Positions 28,694 through 36,109 of a DNA stretch of 64,000 bases are shown in pieces. Position 1 is the first letter of the stretch. The number at the start of each line of letters is the position of its first letter. The translations under genes and the position numbers were made by a program. This stretch comes from Lysobacter sp. (GTDB lineage Bacteria > Pseudomonadota > Gammaproteobacteria > Xanthomonadales > Xanthomonadaceae), in NCBI GenBank assembly GCA_027306995.1, contig DAHUXS010000021.1, positions 1-64,000 of the forward strand. Direction: 5' to 3'. The notes under the pieces are model-generated. The model worked only from the letters and a program-made list of their open reading frames with translations. It made no database searches and was not told the DNA's origin.

Positions 28694-30099
28694 CGCGCAC
28701 CTCCCCGGCTCTTATCAAGCATGATCACGTCCTGGCCGAGCATGAAGTCGGACTTCGGTTGCCGCTTGGGATCGCGACGATCGTAGAGGCGCGCCCCGTC
28801 GATGTAGACCTGCTCGGCCTGCGCATAGCTGCTGAAGGGATTGCCGTTCCACAGCACGACGTCGGCCATCTTGCCGGGTTCGAGCGTGCCGGTCATGCCA
28901 TCGATGCCCATCGCTTTCGCGGGATTCGCGGTGATCCAGCGGATTGCATGCTCGGGCGCGATGTCGATGCCGATGCGCCTGCCGTTCGCCATCGCCTTCG
29001 CCGCTTCCTGATTGAGTCGCTGGATGCCTTCCTCGGAATCGCTGTGGACGATGGCGCAGCCGTTCTTGGCGCGATCGACCATCACGATGTCCTCCTGGAT
29101 GCCGTCGAAGCTTTCCATCTTGAAGCCCCACCAGTCGGCCCACAGCGCGCCGCAGATGCCTTCGGCCGCGAGGCGATCGGCGATCTTGTAGGCCTCGACG
29201 CCGTGGTGGAAGGCGCTGATCTTGAAGCCGAACTCCTTGGCGAGATCGATCATGGTCGCCATCTCGTCGGCGCGATAGCAGTGGATGTGAACGCGGATGT
29301 CGCCATTGATCGCGCCCGCCAGCGTGTCTTCCTTGAGGTCGCGCTTGCCGGTATCGCCGCCCTTGCGTTTCTTCATGTATTCGGCGGCTTCGGCGAATGC
29401 CGCGCGATAACCGGCGACATTGCCCATGCGCGTTGAGGGGCCGCCTTTCTGCCCGTACACGCGTTTCGGATTCTCGCCGCAGGCCATCTTCAGTCCCCAG
29501 GGCGCGCCGGGGAATTTCATGCCCTGGTACGTCGTCGACGGCACGTTCTTGAGGGTGACGCCGCGACCGCCGATCAGGTTGGCCGAACCCGGCAGGATCT
29601 GCAGCGAGGTGATGCCGCCGGCGAGCGCGGTGAGGAAGCCCGGATCCTGCGGCCAGATCGAATGTTCCGCCCACACCTGCGCGGTGACCGGCGATGTCGC
29701 TTCATTGCCGTCGCTGTTCGCCGACACGCCCGGGCTCGCATACACGCCGAGGTGCGAATGGATGTCGATGATGCCGGGCGTGATCCACTTGCCGCTGCCA
29801 TCGACGCGGATCGCATCGGCGGGCACTGCAATGTCGGTGCCGACGGCGACGACCTTGCCGTCCTGCATCAGTACGCCGGCGCCATCGAGGCGACGACCGG
29901 TGCCGTCGAGCACGGTGGCATTGGTGATCACCACCGGTGGCGAGGCGATCCGCTGGTAGGTGCTGGGATAGGGATCGGCGACGAAGGAATACGGCTTCGC
30001 CGGGGAGGTCGTGGCAGCAGTCGTCGATTTCGTCGGTTGGCTGGCGCAAGCGGCCAGCAGGGTCGCCGCGGCAGCGGTGAGCAGGAGTCGGGCGTGCAT
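28690..30099 (-). CDS. Exported amidohydrolase, predicted lipoprotein
   Basis: A 469-residue amidohydrolase-superfamily enzyme. The signal sequence ends in the lipobox LAAC (C18). Metal-ligand motifs are intact: IHSH (H114, H116), VHIHCYRADEM, ISAFHHGVEAYK and VHSDSEEG with the final Asp. The C-terminal ADVVLWNGNPFSSYAQ segment is typical of the imidazolonepropionase/dipeptidase-like branch. Substrate unknown; a periplasmic peptide or amide is plausible. The start was placed at MHARLLL because the hydrophobic signal begins there and a GGGGAGAG box precedes it. It is coupled through ATGA to a paralogue lacking the ligands. Confidence 0.9.
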   Translation of the reverse strand: MHARLLLTAAAATLLAACASQPTKSTTAATTSPAKPYSFVADPYPSTYQRIASPPVVITNATVLDGTGRRLDGAGVLMQDGKVVAVGTDIAVPADAIRVDGSGKWITPGIIDIHSHLGVYASPGVSANSDGNEATSPVTAQVWAEHSIWPQDPGFLTALAGGITSLQILPGSANLIGGRGVTLKNVPSTTYQGMKFPGAPWGLKMACGENPKRVYGQKGGPSTRMGNVAGYRAAFAEAAEYMKKRKGGDTGKRDLKEDTLAGAINGDIRVHIHCYRADEMATMIDLAKEFGFKISAFHHGVEAYKIADRLAAEGICGALWADWWGFKMESFDGIQEDIVMVDRAKNGCAIVHSDSEEGIQRLNQEAAKAMANGRRIGIDIAPEHAIRWITANPAKAMGIDGMTGTLEPGKMADVVLWNGNPFSSYAQAEQVYIDGARLYDRRDPKRQPKSDFMLGQDVIMLDKSRGGAR

Positions 30100-30208
30100 G
30101 TGAACTCTCCCCGGGGAAGCTCGAACCGTAACGCGCACCCGCGCGCGCGGCGCATGACGAAAGTCATGGCGGCGTGTGAAAATCGACGAAACCATCGGGA
30201 GCACCCGG

Positions 30209-30985
30209 ATGAAGAGCAAAGAGGAAATCGTCGGCAACTGGTTGCCGCGCTATACCGGCGTCGCGCTGGATGGTTTCGGCGAGCACATCCTGCTGACCAA
30301 CTTTGGCGGCTATCTCGACCATTTCGCCGAGATGGCCGGCGCGGAGGTCGTCGGTCGGGATCGGCCCATGCCCAGCGCCACCGCAGACGGCATCACCATG
30401 ATCAACTTCGGCATGGGCAGTCCGAACGCCGCGACGGTGATGGATCTCCTGTCCGCCATCGAACCGAAGGCGGTGCTGTTCCTTGGCAAGTGCGGCGGGT
30501 TGAAACGGAAAAACCAGATCGGCGACCTGGTGCTGCCCATCGCCGCGATCCGTGGCGAGGGCACCAGCGACGACTATCTGCCACCGCAGGTGCCGGCGCT
30601 GCCCGCGTTCGCATTGCAGCGCGCGGTCTCCACCACCATTCGCGATCTCGAGCTGGACTACTGGACGGGCACCGTCTACACCACCAACCGACGCGTGTGG
30701 GAACACGACGACGAGTTCAAGGAAAAGTTGCGGGCGATGCGCTGCATGGCGATCGACATGGAAACCGCGACGGTGTTCGCCGCCGGGTTTGCCAACCGCA
30801 TTCCCTGTGGCGCGCTGCTGCTGGTGTCCGACCAGCCCATGATTCCGGAAGGGGTGAAGACCGAGGCATCCGATGCCAAGGTGTCGGCGAATTTCGTCGC
30901 CAATCACATCCAGGTCGGGATCGAGGCGTTGCGCCTGATCCGCCGCCACGGCAAATCGGTGCGGCATCTGCGGTTCGACGAATGA
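30209..30985 (+). CDS. amn: AMP nucleosidase, short catalytic form
   Basis: A 258-residue nucleoside-phosphorylase-fold enzyme that hydrolyses AMP to adenine and ribose 5-phosphate. The start MKSKEEIVGNWLPRYTG, the FLGKCGGLKRKNQIGDLVLP segment and MAIDMETATVFAAGF (with the ribose-binding Met-Glu) are characteristic. It corresponds to the short form known from several phyla, without the N-terminal regulatory domain of the 484-residue E. coli enzyme. ATG 30209 has GGGAG seven bases upstream; a GTG at 30176 would add eleven unconserved residues. The stop overlaps the next gene as ATGA. Confidence 0.92.
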   Translation: MKSKEEIVGNWLPRYTGVALDGFGEHILLTNFGGYLDHFAEMAGAEVVGRDRPMPSATADGITMINFGMGSPNAATVMDLLSAIEPKAVLFLGKCGGLKRKNQIGDLVLPIAAIRGEGTSDDYLPPQVPALPAFALQRAVSTTIRDLELDYWTGTVYTTNRRVWEHDDEFKEKLRAMRCMAIDMETATVFAAGFANRIPCGALLLVSDQPMIPEGVKTEASDAKVSANFVANHIQVGIEALRLIRRHGKSVRHLRFDE

Positions 30986-31518
30986 ACTCGCCGACCCATG
31001 TGCTGGATTTCTGGAGCCGCGCCGGCTACGGCAAGTGGTTCGGCGGCGGCGCGGAATTCGATGAAGCCTGCCGCGCGGCGCTGGGCGATGCCCATTTCGC
31101 CGCGGCACGGCGCGAACTCGATGGGTGGATGGACGGGCCCGATTCGGCGCTGGCGCTGATCCTGCTGCTCGACCAGATCCCGCGCAACATCTTCCGCGGC
31201 AGCGGTCATGCCTTCGCCACCGATGGCCTGGCGCGCCTGCATGCATCTGCCGCGGTCGATGCCGGATTCGATGCGCGTGTCGACCCGGCGTTGCGGTTCT
31301 TCTTCTACCTGCCGTTCGAGCATTCGGAAGACATGGCCGACCAGCAACGCTCGGTCGAACGGGTCGCCGCGCGCGGAAACAAGGATCTGCTCGGCTACGC
31401 CACCGCCCATCGCGACGTGATCGCGCGCTTCGGGCGCTTTCCACACCGCAATGCCGCGCTGGGTCGCATCAGCACGCCGGAAGAGCAGGCGTGGCTGGAT
31501 GCCGGCGGCGGCTTCTAG
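30982..31518 (+). CDS. DUF924 family protein
   Basis: A 178-residue helical protein of the DUF924 family, whose fold resembles tetratricopeptide-like helices. Marks are VLDFWSRAGYGKWFGGGAEFD at the N terminus, LILLLDQIPRNIFRGSGHAFATD in the middle and FYLPFEHSEDMADQQRSV, then GRFPHRNAALGR near the end. No biochemical function is established. It overlaps amn by four bases (ATGA), so it may act with nucleotide salvage, but this is only context. Its stop overlaps the convergent FAD monooxygenase gene by four bases. Confidence 0.9.
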   Translation: MNSPTHVLDFWSRAGYGKWFGGGAEFDEACRAALGDAHFAAARRELDGWMDGPDSALALILLLDQIPRNIFRGSGHAFATDGLARLHASAAVDAGFDARVDPALRFFFYLPFEHSEDMADQQRSVERVAARGNKDLLGYATAHRDVIARFGRFPHRNAALGRISTPEEQAWLDAGGGF

Positions 31519-32750
31519 GCGCGCGGCCCGAACTGCACGCGTTCGCGGCGGATGCCGTAGCCGAACAGGCGCGCGGGAATGTGGCGGAAGGCGAGGAAGC
31601 GGCTGGCGAGGCGCAACACGCCGGGTGTCGGCAACAGGCCACCGGGCGTGGCATCGAGCAGCGATGCGATCACCCGCGCCTGCACGATGCGTTGGATCGC
31701 CTGGATGACCCGTGTTGGCCACAGGCGGCGTTGTTGCACGCGTGCGAGCCGCACATCGTCGATCGCGTCGGCGCCTGCCAGCATCGGACCGAGCAGGTTC
31801 GCGGTGGCGACGGCGTCCTGGATGGCGAGATTGATGCCGACGCCGCCGATCGGCGACATCGCGTGGGCGGCGTCGCCGATGAACAGCAGGCCGGGTATGT
31901 TCCAGCGTTGCAGGCGATCGATCCGCACTTCCAGCGTCTTGACGTCGTTCCAGTCGTGCAAGGCCTCCATGCGCGCGGGCTCGAATGGCAACAGCGGTGC
32001 GACGAGGTCACGGAACGTCTGCAGCGGACGGGCGCGCAGCGCGGCATCGCTGCCCTTGCCGATCACGTAGGCGCATTGCCAATAGTCGTTGCGGTCGAGC
32101 ATCACCAGCAGGCGCCCGCGCGCGGGAACACCCTGGGTCTGGTCGGGATCGCTGGCCTCTCGCGGCAGGCGGAACCACAGCACGTCCATCGGCGAGCCGA
32201 AGGTTTCGACCGCGAGTCCGGCGGCATCGCGCAAGGTCGAGCCGCGGCCATCGCAGGCGATCACCAGGTCGGCGGCGATTTCCAGTTCGCCATCGGGATT
32301 GCGTGCGCGCACGCCGCTGACGCGGCCGTCGTCGTCCCGGATCAGGCCGGTCGCTTCGCAACGCATGCGCAACGAGAAATTCGGATACGCCCGCGCCGCA
32401 TCGGCCAACAGGTCGAGGAAGTCCCATTGCGGCGCCAGCGCCATGTAGTCGAACGGCTGCAGTCCACGGAAATCGCCCAGCGCAAGCGTGCCTTCGGCGA
32501 AGCGGCCGGCAATGGTCTGTTCGCGCCGGTGCGGAATGCGCAGGAAGGCATCGAGTAGTCCGATCTGGCGCAGGATGTCGAGTGTCGACGGATGCACGGT
32601 ATCGCCGCGGAAGTCGCGGAGGAAATCGGCATGCTTCTCCAGCACGACGACATCGACGCCGCCGCGCGCCAGCAACAGGCCGAGCATCATCCCCGCTGGG
32701 CCGCCGCCGGCGATGCAGCACCGCACCTTCACTCGGCGCGGCGCATCCAT
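31515..32750 (-). CDS. FAD-dependent monooxygenase of the UbiH/PHBH class
   Basis: A 411-residue flavoprotein hydroxylase. The ADP-binding loop CCIAGGGPAGMMLGLLLARGG lies at about residues 11-30, the second FAD/NADPH motif contains LVIACDGRGS, and the third is FIGDAAHAMSPIGGVGINLAI. The overall build matches aromatic hydroxylases such as p-hydroxybenzoate or 2-octaprenylphenol hydroxylase; the substrate is not determinable. A 263-bp inverted-repeat element begins two bases upstream of the ATG, so any promoter or ribosome-binding site must lie in that element (only a weak AGG is seen). Reconstruction without the element would put this ATG in a TAATG overlap with the upstream glutaredoxin gene. 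Confidence 0.9.
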   Translation of the reverse strand: MDAPRRVKVRCCIAGGGPAGMMLGLLLARGGVDVVVLEKHADFLRDFRGDTVHPSTLDILRQIGLLDAFLRIPHRREQTIAGRFAEGTLALGDFRGLQPFDYMALAPQWDFLDLLADAARAYPNFSLRMRCEATGLIRDDDGRVSGVRARNPDGELEIAADLVIACDGRGSTLRDAAGLAVETFGSPMDVLWFRLPREASDPDQTQGVPARGRLLVMLDRNDYWQCAYVIGKGSDAALRARPLQTFRDLVAPLLPFEPARMEALHDWNDVKTLEVRIDRLQRWNIPGLLFIGDAAHAMSPIGGVGINLAIQDAVATANLLGPMLAGADAIDDVRLARVQQRRLWPTRVIQAIQRIVQARVIASLLDATPGGLLPTPGVLRLASRFLAFRHIPARLFGYGIRRERVQFGPRA

Positions 32751-32752
32751 TA

Positions 32753-33015
32753 GGGCCTGTTAACGCTATCGGGGCACGCCATGTTGCCGTGTCCGGTTGT
32801 CAGGTGGTTGTGCGCGGCGCAGCGGCAGGCTGGCCGCCTGTTCAAGCCGCGCACGGCCGCATGGCGGCCGGACACGACAACCCGAAGGGCCGCGTCAAGG
32901 CGCATGCGCTGCATCGTCATCACTCGCTCATTTATCGACATAAACTCACTCGTTCTTCCTTGCATCGCATGCGCCTTGGCGCGGCATGGCCTGTCCCGAT
33001 AGCGTTAACAGGCCC
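32753..33015. mobile_element. 263-bp MITE-like inverted-repeat element with TA target duplication
   Basis: The ends are perfect 21-bp inverted repeats (32753-32773 and 32995-33015; GGGCCTGTTAACG... inward), flanked by TA at 32751-32752 and 33016-33017. Inside are two more nested inverted repeats: 32783-32796 with 32868-32881 (13 of 14 pairs) and 32890-32913 with 32961-32984 (22 of 24 pairs, including a perfect 12-bp core AAGGCGCATGCG). No transposase is encoded; the longest frame is a 71-codon minus-strand stretch of no recognisable family. The structure fits a non-autonomous element mobilised by a TA-targeting transposase (IS630/mariner-like, or an IS5 group), but the family was not identified. 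Confidence 0.8.
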
Positions 33016-33938
33016 TAGTAGCGCGCGATCGCCGGGTCGACGTCGGCCCAGGCGTCGATGCCACCGGTGACGTTGTAGATCTCGCGGAAACCGAGACCGC
33101 GGAAATGTTCCGCCGCCTGTGCGCTGCGTCCGCCGTGGTGGCAGAGGAAGGCGATCGCGCCGTCCTTCGGCAGTGCCGAAAGTGCATCGATGCCGTCGTC
33201 GAGCGCGCGGAATGCGACGGGCGCGCTGGCGATCGCGCGTTCGTCCGCGGGGCGCACGTCGACCAGGATCAATCCACCGTTGCGCACGCGATCGCCGGCT
33301 TCCGCAGGCGTGATCGCGCGTACGGCAGGTGCGGCCAGCGGATGTTCCACCACCAGGCCGCGACCGCGATGGTCGTCGACGAAATCGATGCGCAGGCCGT
33401 CGGCGCGGCGCGCGGACGCGCCATCGAACTGGAAACGCACGCCTTCGACTTCGGTGGCGATGCTGGCGGGATCGGCCGGCGCCAGTTGCAGCTGCGCGCG
33501 ATGCTGTTTGTCGACCATGACGACGACGGCGAGTCCGGCGCCGGCATTGGCGATCGCGCCACGGAGCATTTCCAGCGCGGCCGTGCTCACTTCGATCGAT
33601 GGCGGCGTGCGATCCGGCTCCGGCAGGCCGAGCAGGCGCTGCAATTCGCCGCTGCCGGCCATCTGCACGATGATGTCGCTGCCGCCCAGAAGTTCGCCGC
33701 CGACGTACAGCTGCGGGATGGTTGGCCAGTCGCCGTAGAGCTTGATGCCTTCGCGGATCCCGGGATCGGACAGCACGTCGACATGCGCGTATTCGGCGCC
33801 CATGTCGTCCAGCGTGCCCACGGCCTTCGCCGAGAATCCGCATTGCGGCGCCTGCGGATTGCCCTTCATGAACAGCACCACGCGATTGGAATCGAGCAGC
33901 GTCTGGATGCGGGTGCGGGTGGCGGGATCGAGCGACAT
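33015..33938 (-). CDS. Monothiol glutaredoxin (Grx4 type) fused to an A-type-like domain and a rhodanese
   Basis: A 307-residue three-domain protein. Residues 1-105 are a monothiol glutaredoxin with the active site C33-G-F-S and the WPTIPQLYVGGELLGGSDI glutathione-binding stretch; such proteins bind and pass on 2Fe-2S clusters. Residues 112-200 resemble the IscA/HesB fold but carry no cysteines. Residues 208-307 are a rhodanese domain with catalytic C266 in CHHGGRSAQ. Combination of cluster carrier and sulfurtransferase suggests a role in Fe-S assembly or sulfur relay. The stop codon TAG is formed by the TA target duplication plus the first base of the adjacent mobile element. Confidence 0.92.
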   Translation of the reverse strand: MSLDPATRTRIQTLLDSNRVVLFMKGNPQAPQCGFSAKAVGTLDDMGAEYAHVDVLSDPGIREGIKLYGDWPTIPQLYVGGELLGGSDIIVQMAGSGELQRLLGLPEPDRTPPSIEVSTAALEMLRGAIANAGAGLAVVVMVDKQHRAQLQLAPADPASIATEVEGVRFQFDGASARRADGLRIDFVDDHRGRGLVVEHPLAAPAVRAITPAEAGDRVRNGGLILVDVRPADERAIASAPVAFRALDDGIDALSALPKDGAIAFLCHHGGRSAQAAEHFRGLGFREIYNVTGGIDAWADVDPAIARY

Positions 33939-33998
33939 GGCGGGGTATTCCGGGAAACGATGCGCCATTGTAATGAAGGGGCGTCGTGGCTCGCGTGC

Positions 33999-34004
33999 GA
34001 TCAT
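33999..34004 (+). promoter_or_regulatory. Possible -10 box of the polysaccharide deacetylase gene, leaderless type
   Basis: GATCAT (four of six matches to TATAAT) is followed by six bases and the ATG at 34011. The pattern is the same as at tsaD and ppc but the hexamer is weaker, and no Shine-Dalgarno is present. Confidence 0.3.
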
Positions 34005-34010
34005 CCCCGC

Positions 34011-34817
34011 ATGCAGGATCTTCATTCACGGTTGGCGCCGCGCCATCCATATCGCTGGTGGGCGTGGCTGGTCGTGTCCCAGCTGCTGGTGGCGTGGCTG
34101 TGGTGGCGTTTCGGCTGGCGGGTCGGCCTGCCGTGCATGGTCCTGAGCCACGCGCCGTTCTGGTGGGGCGTGCTGATGCCCCGCTCGCAGCTCTATTCGC
34201 CCTGCCTGGCGCGCCTGCCGACGCAGGAACCCGTGGTCTGGCTGACGATCGACGACGGTCCGTCAACCGAAACGATGGCGATGCTCGATCTGCTCGATGC
34301 GCATGCTGCCAGGGCGACCTTCTTCGTGGTCGGCGACCGTGCCGCCGCGCACCCGGAACTGATCCGTGAAATCGTGCGGCGTGGACACGGCATCGGCAAC
34401 CACAGCGCCAGCCATCCCGCCGCGATGTTCTGGGCGCTGGGAGCGGCGCGGATGCGCACGGAAATCACCCGTTGCCAAGACATCCTGCGTTCGATCACTG
34501 GCACCGCGCCGATCTGGTTCCGCGCGGTGGTCGGCATGGCCAATCCGTTCGTGGCCGCGCCGTTGCGCGATCTCGGCCTCGCGCGCGTTGCCTGGAGTGC
34601 GCGTGGCTACGACGGCGTTGCCGGTGACGTGGCGAGCGTCGTCGCCCGCATCGAGCGCGATCTTGAGCCCGGCGCGATCGTGTTGCTGCACGAAGGCGCG
34701 GCGCATGGCCACAACATCGACATCCTGCGTGGGGTGCTGGCGAAACTCGATGCCGCGGGATTGCACGCGGTCCTGCCGGAGCAGGTCGCCGGGATCAGTC
34801 CGGACGGCGCGCGCTGA
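34011..34817 (+). CDS. Polysaccharide deacetylase family protein with N-terminal membrane helices
   Basis: A 268-residue carbohydrate esterase family 4-like protein. Two hydrophobic segments in the first 55 residues (WAWLVVSQLLVAWLWW and CMVLSHAPFWWGVLM) would anchor it in the inner membrane. The NodB domain begins with VVWLTIDDGPST (catalytic Asp and metal-binding Asp), followed by HGIGNHSASHP with metal-binding histidines, and ends with AIVLLHEGAAHG. The role is probably N-deacetylation of an envelope or exopolysaccharide. Its end overlaps the convergent methyltransferase gene by 23 bp. Confidence 0.87.
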   Translation: MQDLHSRLAPRHPYRWWAWLVVSQLLVAWLWWRFGWRVGLPCMVLSHAPFWWGVLMPRSQLYSPCLARLPTQEPVVWLTIDDGPSTETMAMLDLLDAHAARATFFVVGDRAAAHPELIREIVRRGHGIGNHSASHPAAMFWALGAARMRTEITRCQDILRSITGTAPIWFRAVVGMANPFVAAPLRDLGLARVAWSARGYDGVAGDVASVVARIERDLEPGAIVLLHEGAAHGHNIDILRGVLAKLDAAGLHAVLPEQVAGISPDGAR

Positions 34818-35472
34818 CCAGCCAGTTGTTGTACACGTTGCGACCGAGGTGCGATTGCCACGCCACTTCGAGTCCGGCGGATTCCAGCATTTCGGTCAAG
34901 ACTTCGCGGCGCGGATAGCGTTGCGGCGCGCTGCGCATCCAGCCGATGCGATGGCCGATGCGATCGACGACATCGGTGATGCGGCTGCGTGTGCTGCTGT
35001 CTTCCAGTCCGGTGCGAATCACCAGTCGCGCGCCCGGCACCAGGCAGGCGATGGCGCCGGACACCACGTTCGACTGCAACGGTTCCGGCAGGTATTGCAG
35101 CATGTCGAGGATCGACACCGAACCGCGGTGCGCCGGCACGCCCAGCGACAGGTCCGCGGTGTCGAACGCGACGTCGTGCAAGTGCCGATGCGCGGCTGCA
35201 GCGCGGGCACGGACTATCTTGGTCGCGTCGAAATCGACGCCCTTGTAGGGTTGCGTCGCGCCGGCGCCGCGCAAGACGTGGGCGAGCAGGCCGATGCCGC
35301 AGCCGAGATCGAGCAGGGGATGTGGATCGTCGCGCAACAACGGCAACACGCCGGGATAGAGCGGGTCGTGCGCGAGTTTCCAGCGTGCGTAATGGGAATG
35401 CCAGCGGTCGAGCGGGCGTTCCGGCGTCAGGAATGCGCGGGAGATGGCGACGGAATCGATGCTCGCACTCAT
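34795..35472 (-). CDS. Class I SAM-dependent methyltransferase
   Basis: A 225-residue Rossmann-fold methyltransferase. The SAM-binding motif I is LLDLGCGIGLLAHVL, with the acidic second strand GVDFD and a motif DMLQYLPEP at post-I. The N-terminal RPLDRWHSHYARWKLAHDP segment is like that of small lipid or biosynthetic methyltransferases; the acceptor is unknown. The start MSASIDS overlaps the stop of the upstream SGNH hydrolase gene as ATGA, so the two are translationally coupled, which suggests a shared substrate pathway, possibly lipid or surface glycan modification with the neighbouring deacetylase. Confidence 0.85.
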   Translation of the reverse strand: MSASIDSVAISRAFLTPERPLDRWHSHYARWKLAHDPLYPGVLPLLRDDPHPLLDLGCGIGLLAHVLRGAGATQPYKGVDFDATKIVRARAAAAHRHLHDVAFDTADLSLGVPAHRGSVSILDMLQYLPEPLQSNVVSGAIACLVPGARLVIRTGLEDSSTRSRITDVVDRIGHRIGWMRSAPQRYPRREVLTEMLESAGLEVAWQSHLGRNVYNNWLVSARRPD

Positions 35473-36083
35473 TCGGCGCGCAAACACTCGCGCGCGGCCG
35501 GCAGCGCCAGCCCGGTCCAGAGTCCGTACATCGCCGCGGAGGGATGCAATGCGTCTTCGCTCAACATGGCTTCTTCTCTACCATGCCTGCGCGAAACCGG
35601 TGTTATGTCGACGTAACGAACCCCGCGCGCATCGCAGAGTGCATGTGCGGCGGCATTGAAGGCGTCGATCCCGGCGGCGATCGCCTGCGGATCGCGACCC
35701 GCGCCCGTCGCGAATGGCGTCACGCCCCAGTCCGGGATTGACAGCGCCAGCACGCGCGATGCGCGGCCGCCGGCAAAGGCGATGGCGCGATCGAGCAATG
35801 CGCGGAATTCATCGCGATAGTCGTCGAGGCCGAGGCCGCGATACTGGTTGTTGACGCCGATCAGCAGGGTGACGAATCCCCAGTCGTTGCCCAGCGGTTC
35901 GGCGTCGTCGATCGCCGCCGCGAGTTCGCCGGTGGTCCAGCCGGTGGTGGCGATGATGCGGGGATCGCTGATTGCGAACCCTTCGCGTCGCAACGCGTCG
36001 GCCAGCTGCACCGGCCAGCGCCCATGCTCCACAACGCCCTCGCCGATGGTGTAACTGTCGCCGAGCGCGAGAAATTGCTTCAT
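35469..36083 (-). CDS. SGNH/GDSL-family hydrolase
   Basis: A 204-residue esterase-fold protein. Block I is FLALGDSYTIGEG with nucleophile S10, block III is LLIGVNNQYRG with the oxyanion-hole Asn, and block V is EDALHPS with the catalytic Asp-x-x-His. There is no signal peptide, so it acts in the cytoplasm. The family contains esterases, lipases and acyl-carbohydrate esterases, so the substrate is open. It lies between an alaA-like aminotransferase (26 bp upstream) and a methyltransferase with which it shares an ATGA overlap. Confidence 0.88.
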   Translation of the reverse strand: MKQFLALGDSYTIGEGVVEHGRWPVQLADALRREGFAISDPRIIATTGWTTGELAAAIDDAEPLGNDWGFVTLLIGVNNQYRGLGLDDYRDEFRALLDRAIAFAGGRASRVLALSIPDWGVTPFATGAGRDPQAIAAGIDAFNAAAHALCDARGVRYVDITPVSRRHGREEAMLSEDALHPSAAMYGLWTGLALPAARECLRAE

Positions 36084-36109
36084 TGGAGCTGGATTCACGA
36101 CAGCCGGAT

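Noticed and set aside
32750-32965. A 71-codon minus-strand frame inside the inverted-repeat element as a gene or transposase remnant
   Set aside because: It is short, crosses the internal repeats, and has no similarity that I recognise to a transposase catalytic domain.
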